Assembly (NCBI GenBank): GCA_943788195.1
Contig: CALSPH010000001.1
Location: 123,673 to 187,672 of the forward strand
Length of the DNA stretch: 64,000 nt
Direction: 5' to 3'
DNA from: an uncultured Bacteroidia bacterium
GTDB lineage: Bacteria > Bacteroidota > Bacteroidia > NS11-12g > UBA955
The notes under the pieces are model-generated. The model made no database searches. It saw only the letters and a list, made by a program, of their open reading frames with translations, and had not been told where the DNA came from. Of the stretch, positions 63,847 to 64,000 are shown piece by piece (within the stretch, counting starts at the first letter, position 1; every line of letters starts with the position of its first letter). The translations under genes were made by a program, and so were the position numbers.

Positions 63847-64000
63847 TTACTGTGTTCGATGTGCTAAAACCGTGGGCGGTTCGCCATTAAATGGGTTAAA
63901 ACTATCTCCAATGGTTTTGGCACCAAAGGTGTTTGCACGAATAACACTTCGACTCCCATATCGGTTGCGCAATACATCCATGGCTTGGTAGAGGTTGGCC
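63847..64000 (-). CDS. Y-family DNA polymerase (ImuB/DinB-like), C-terminal end, cut by window edge
   Basis: Not in the ORF track. The minus-strand frame is open from the window edge to a TAA at 63847-63849 and gives the last ~50 residues: ANLYQAMDVLRNRYGSRSVIRAN, then FGAKTIGDSFNPFNG. This resembles the C-terminal little-finger/tail region of Bacteroidota Y-family polymerases that precede dnaE2-like genes. The catalytic part is outside the window, so DinB versus ImuB cannot be decided. It ends 9 bp before the DnaE2-like start, so the two are one transcript. Confidence 0.75.
   Translation of the reverse strand, partial: ANLYQAMDVLRNRYGSRSVIRANTFGAKTIGDSFNPFNGEPPTVLAHRTQ

Overview
The window is a chromosomal stretch of a Bacteroidota bacterium, most likely Flavobacteriia-like. 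The evidence is a T9SS type A sorting domain protein, a gliding-motility CHU_C-type C-terminal domain protein, the FtsX-DUF3098-UppP gene order, split atpD-atpC, a fused E1 alpha/beta dehydrogenase, an OmpA protein with thrombospondin-type-3 repeats, an almost complete lack of Shine-Dalgarno sequences, and many TAnnTTTG (-7) boxes typical of the phylum's primary sigma factor. The DNA is AT-rich. Nearly everything is ordinary core chromosome; there is no prophage, CRISPR array, rRNA or recognisable tRNA.

Layout. 0-2.6 kb: a truncated Spy/CpxP-like protein, a DUF2007 protein and an OmpA-family protein. 2.7-9.3 kb (minus strand): a tight seven-gene run (dut, sugar nucleotidyltransferase, TPR lipoprotein, DUF4292 lipoprotein, EnvC-like LytM protein, 3-hydroxyacyl-CoA dehydrogenase, Rieske-like lipoprotein). 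9.4-12.8 kb: a small secreted protein, then a minus-strand envelope cluster (OB-fold lipoprotein, YceI, DUF5777 barrel, two cytochrome-c-domain lipoproteins). 12.9-14.9 kb: ftsX-DUF3098-uppP. 14.9-17.4 kb: cysteine dioxygenase divergent from a badly frameshifted PLP decarboxylase, together the two steps toward hypotaurine. 17.4-26.5 kb: DUF4160 protein, M1 peptidase, fused 2-oxoacid dehydrogenase E1, a BadF/NAGK kinase, rsfS, RlpA, CorA, a GT2 and YqeY. 26.6-35.1 kb: dnaX, a GNAT-like protein and the rod-shape cluster mreBCD-mrdA-rodA. 35.2-39.8 kb: glutaryl-CoA dehydrogenase-like protein, an unknown secreted protein, phosphohexomutase, DUF2279.

39.66-41.77 kb is the main accessory region. 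A perfect 46-bp direct repeat lies in the last codons of the DUF2279 gene and again 2.07 kb downstream. Each copy is followed by a different but equal-length in-frame 62-bp ending of the same gene (41/62 identical by eye). Between the copies lie a tyrosine-recombinase C-terminal remnant and a FucP-type sugar transporter. This looks like the attL/attR scar of an integrative element that inserts into a protein-coding 3' end and restores the gene.

42-64 kb: desaturase, a small CPxCWG protein, ZIP transporter, universal stress protein (frameshifted), atpDC, a lipoprotein, GDP-fucose genes gmd-fcl, a polysaccharide deacetylase coupled to a GNAT/FemAB-like protein, an S74-chaperone fibre protein with a T9SS partner, typA, gltA, a CHU_C/PKD surface protein, a CBS protein, and at the right edge a dnaE2-like polymerase downstream of a Y-family polymerase (mutasome-type cassette).

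Sequence quality. mrdA, rodA and the universal stress gene each have one frameshift, and the decarboxylase has eight. All eleven are +1 (one extra base), often in short homopolymers. That one-way bias fits insertion-type sequencing error at least as well as real gene decay and should be settled before reading these genes as broken.
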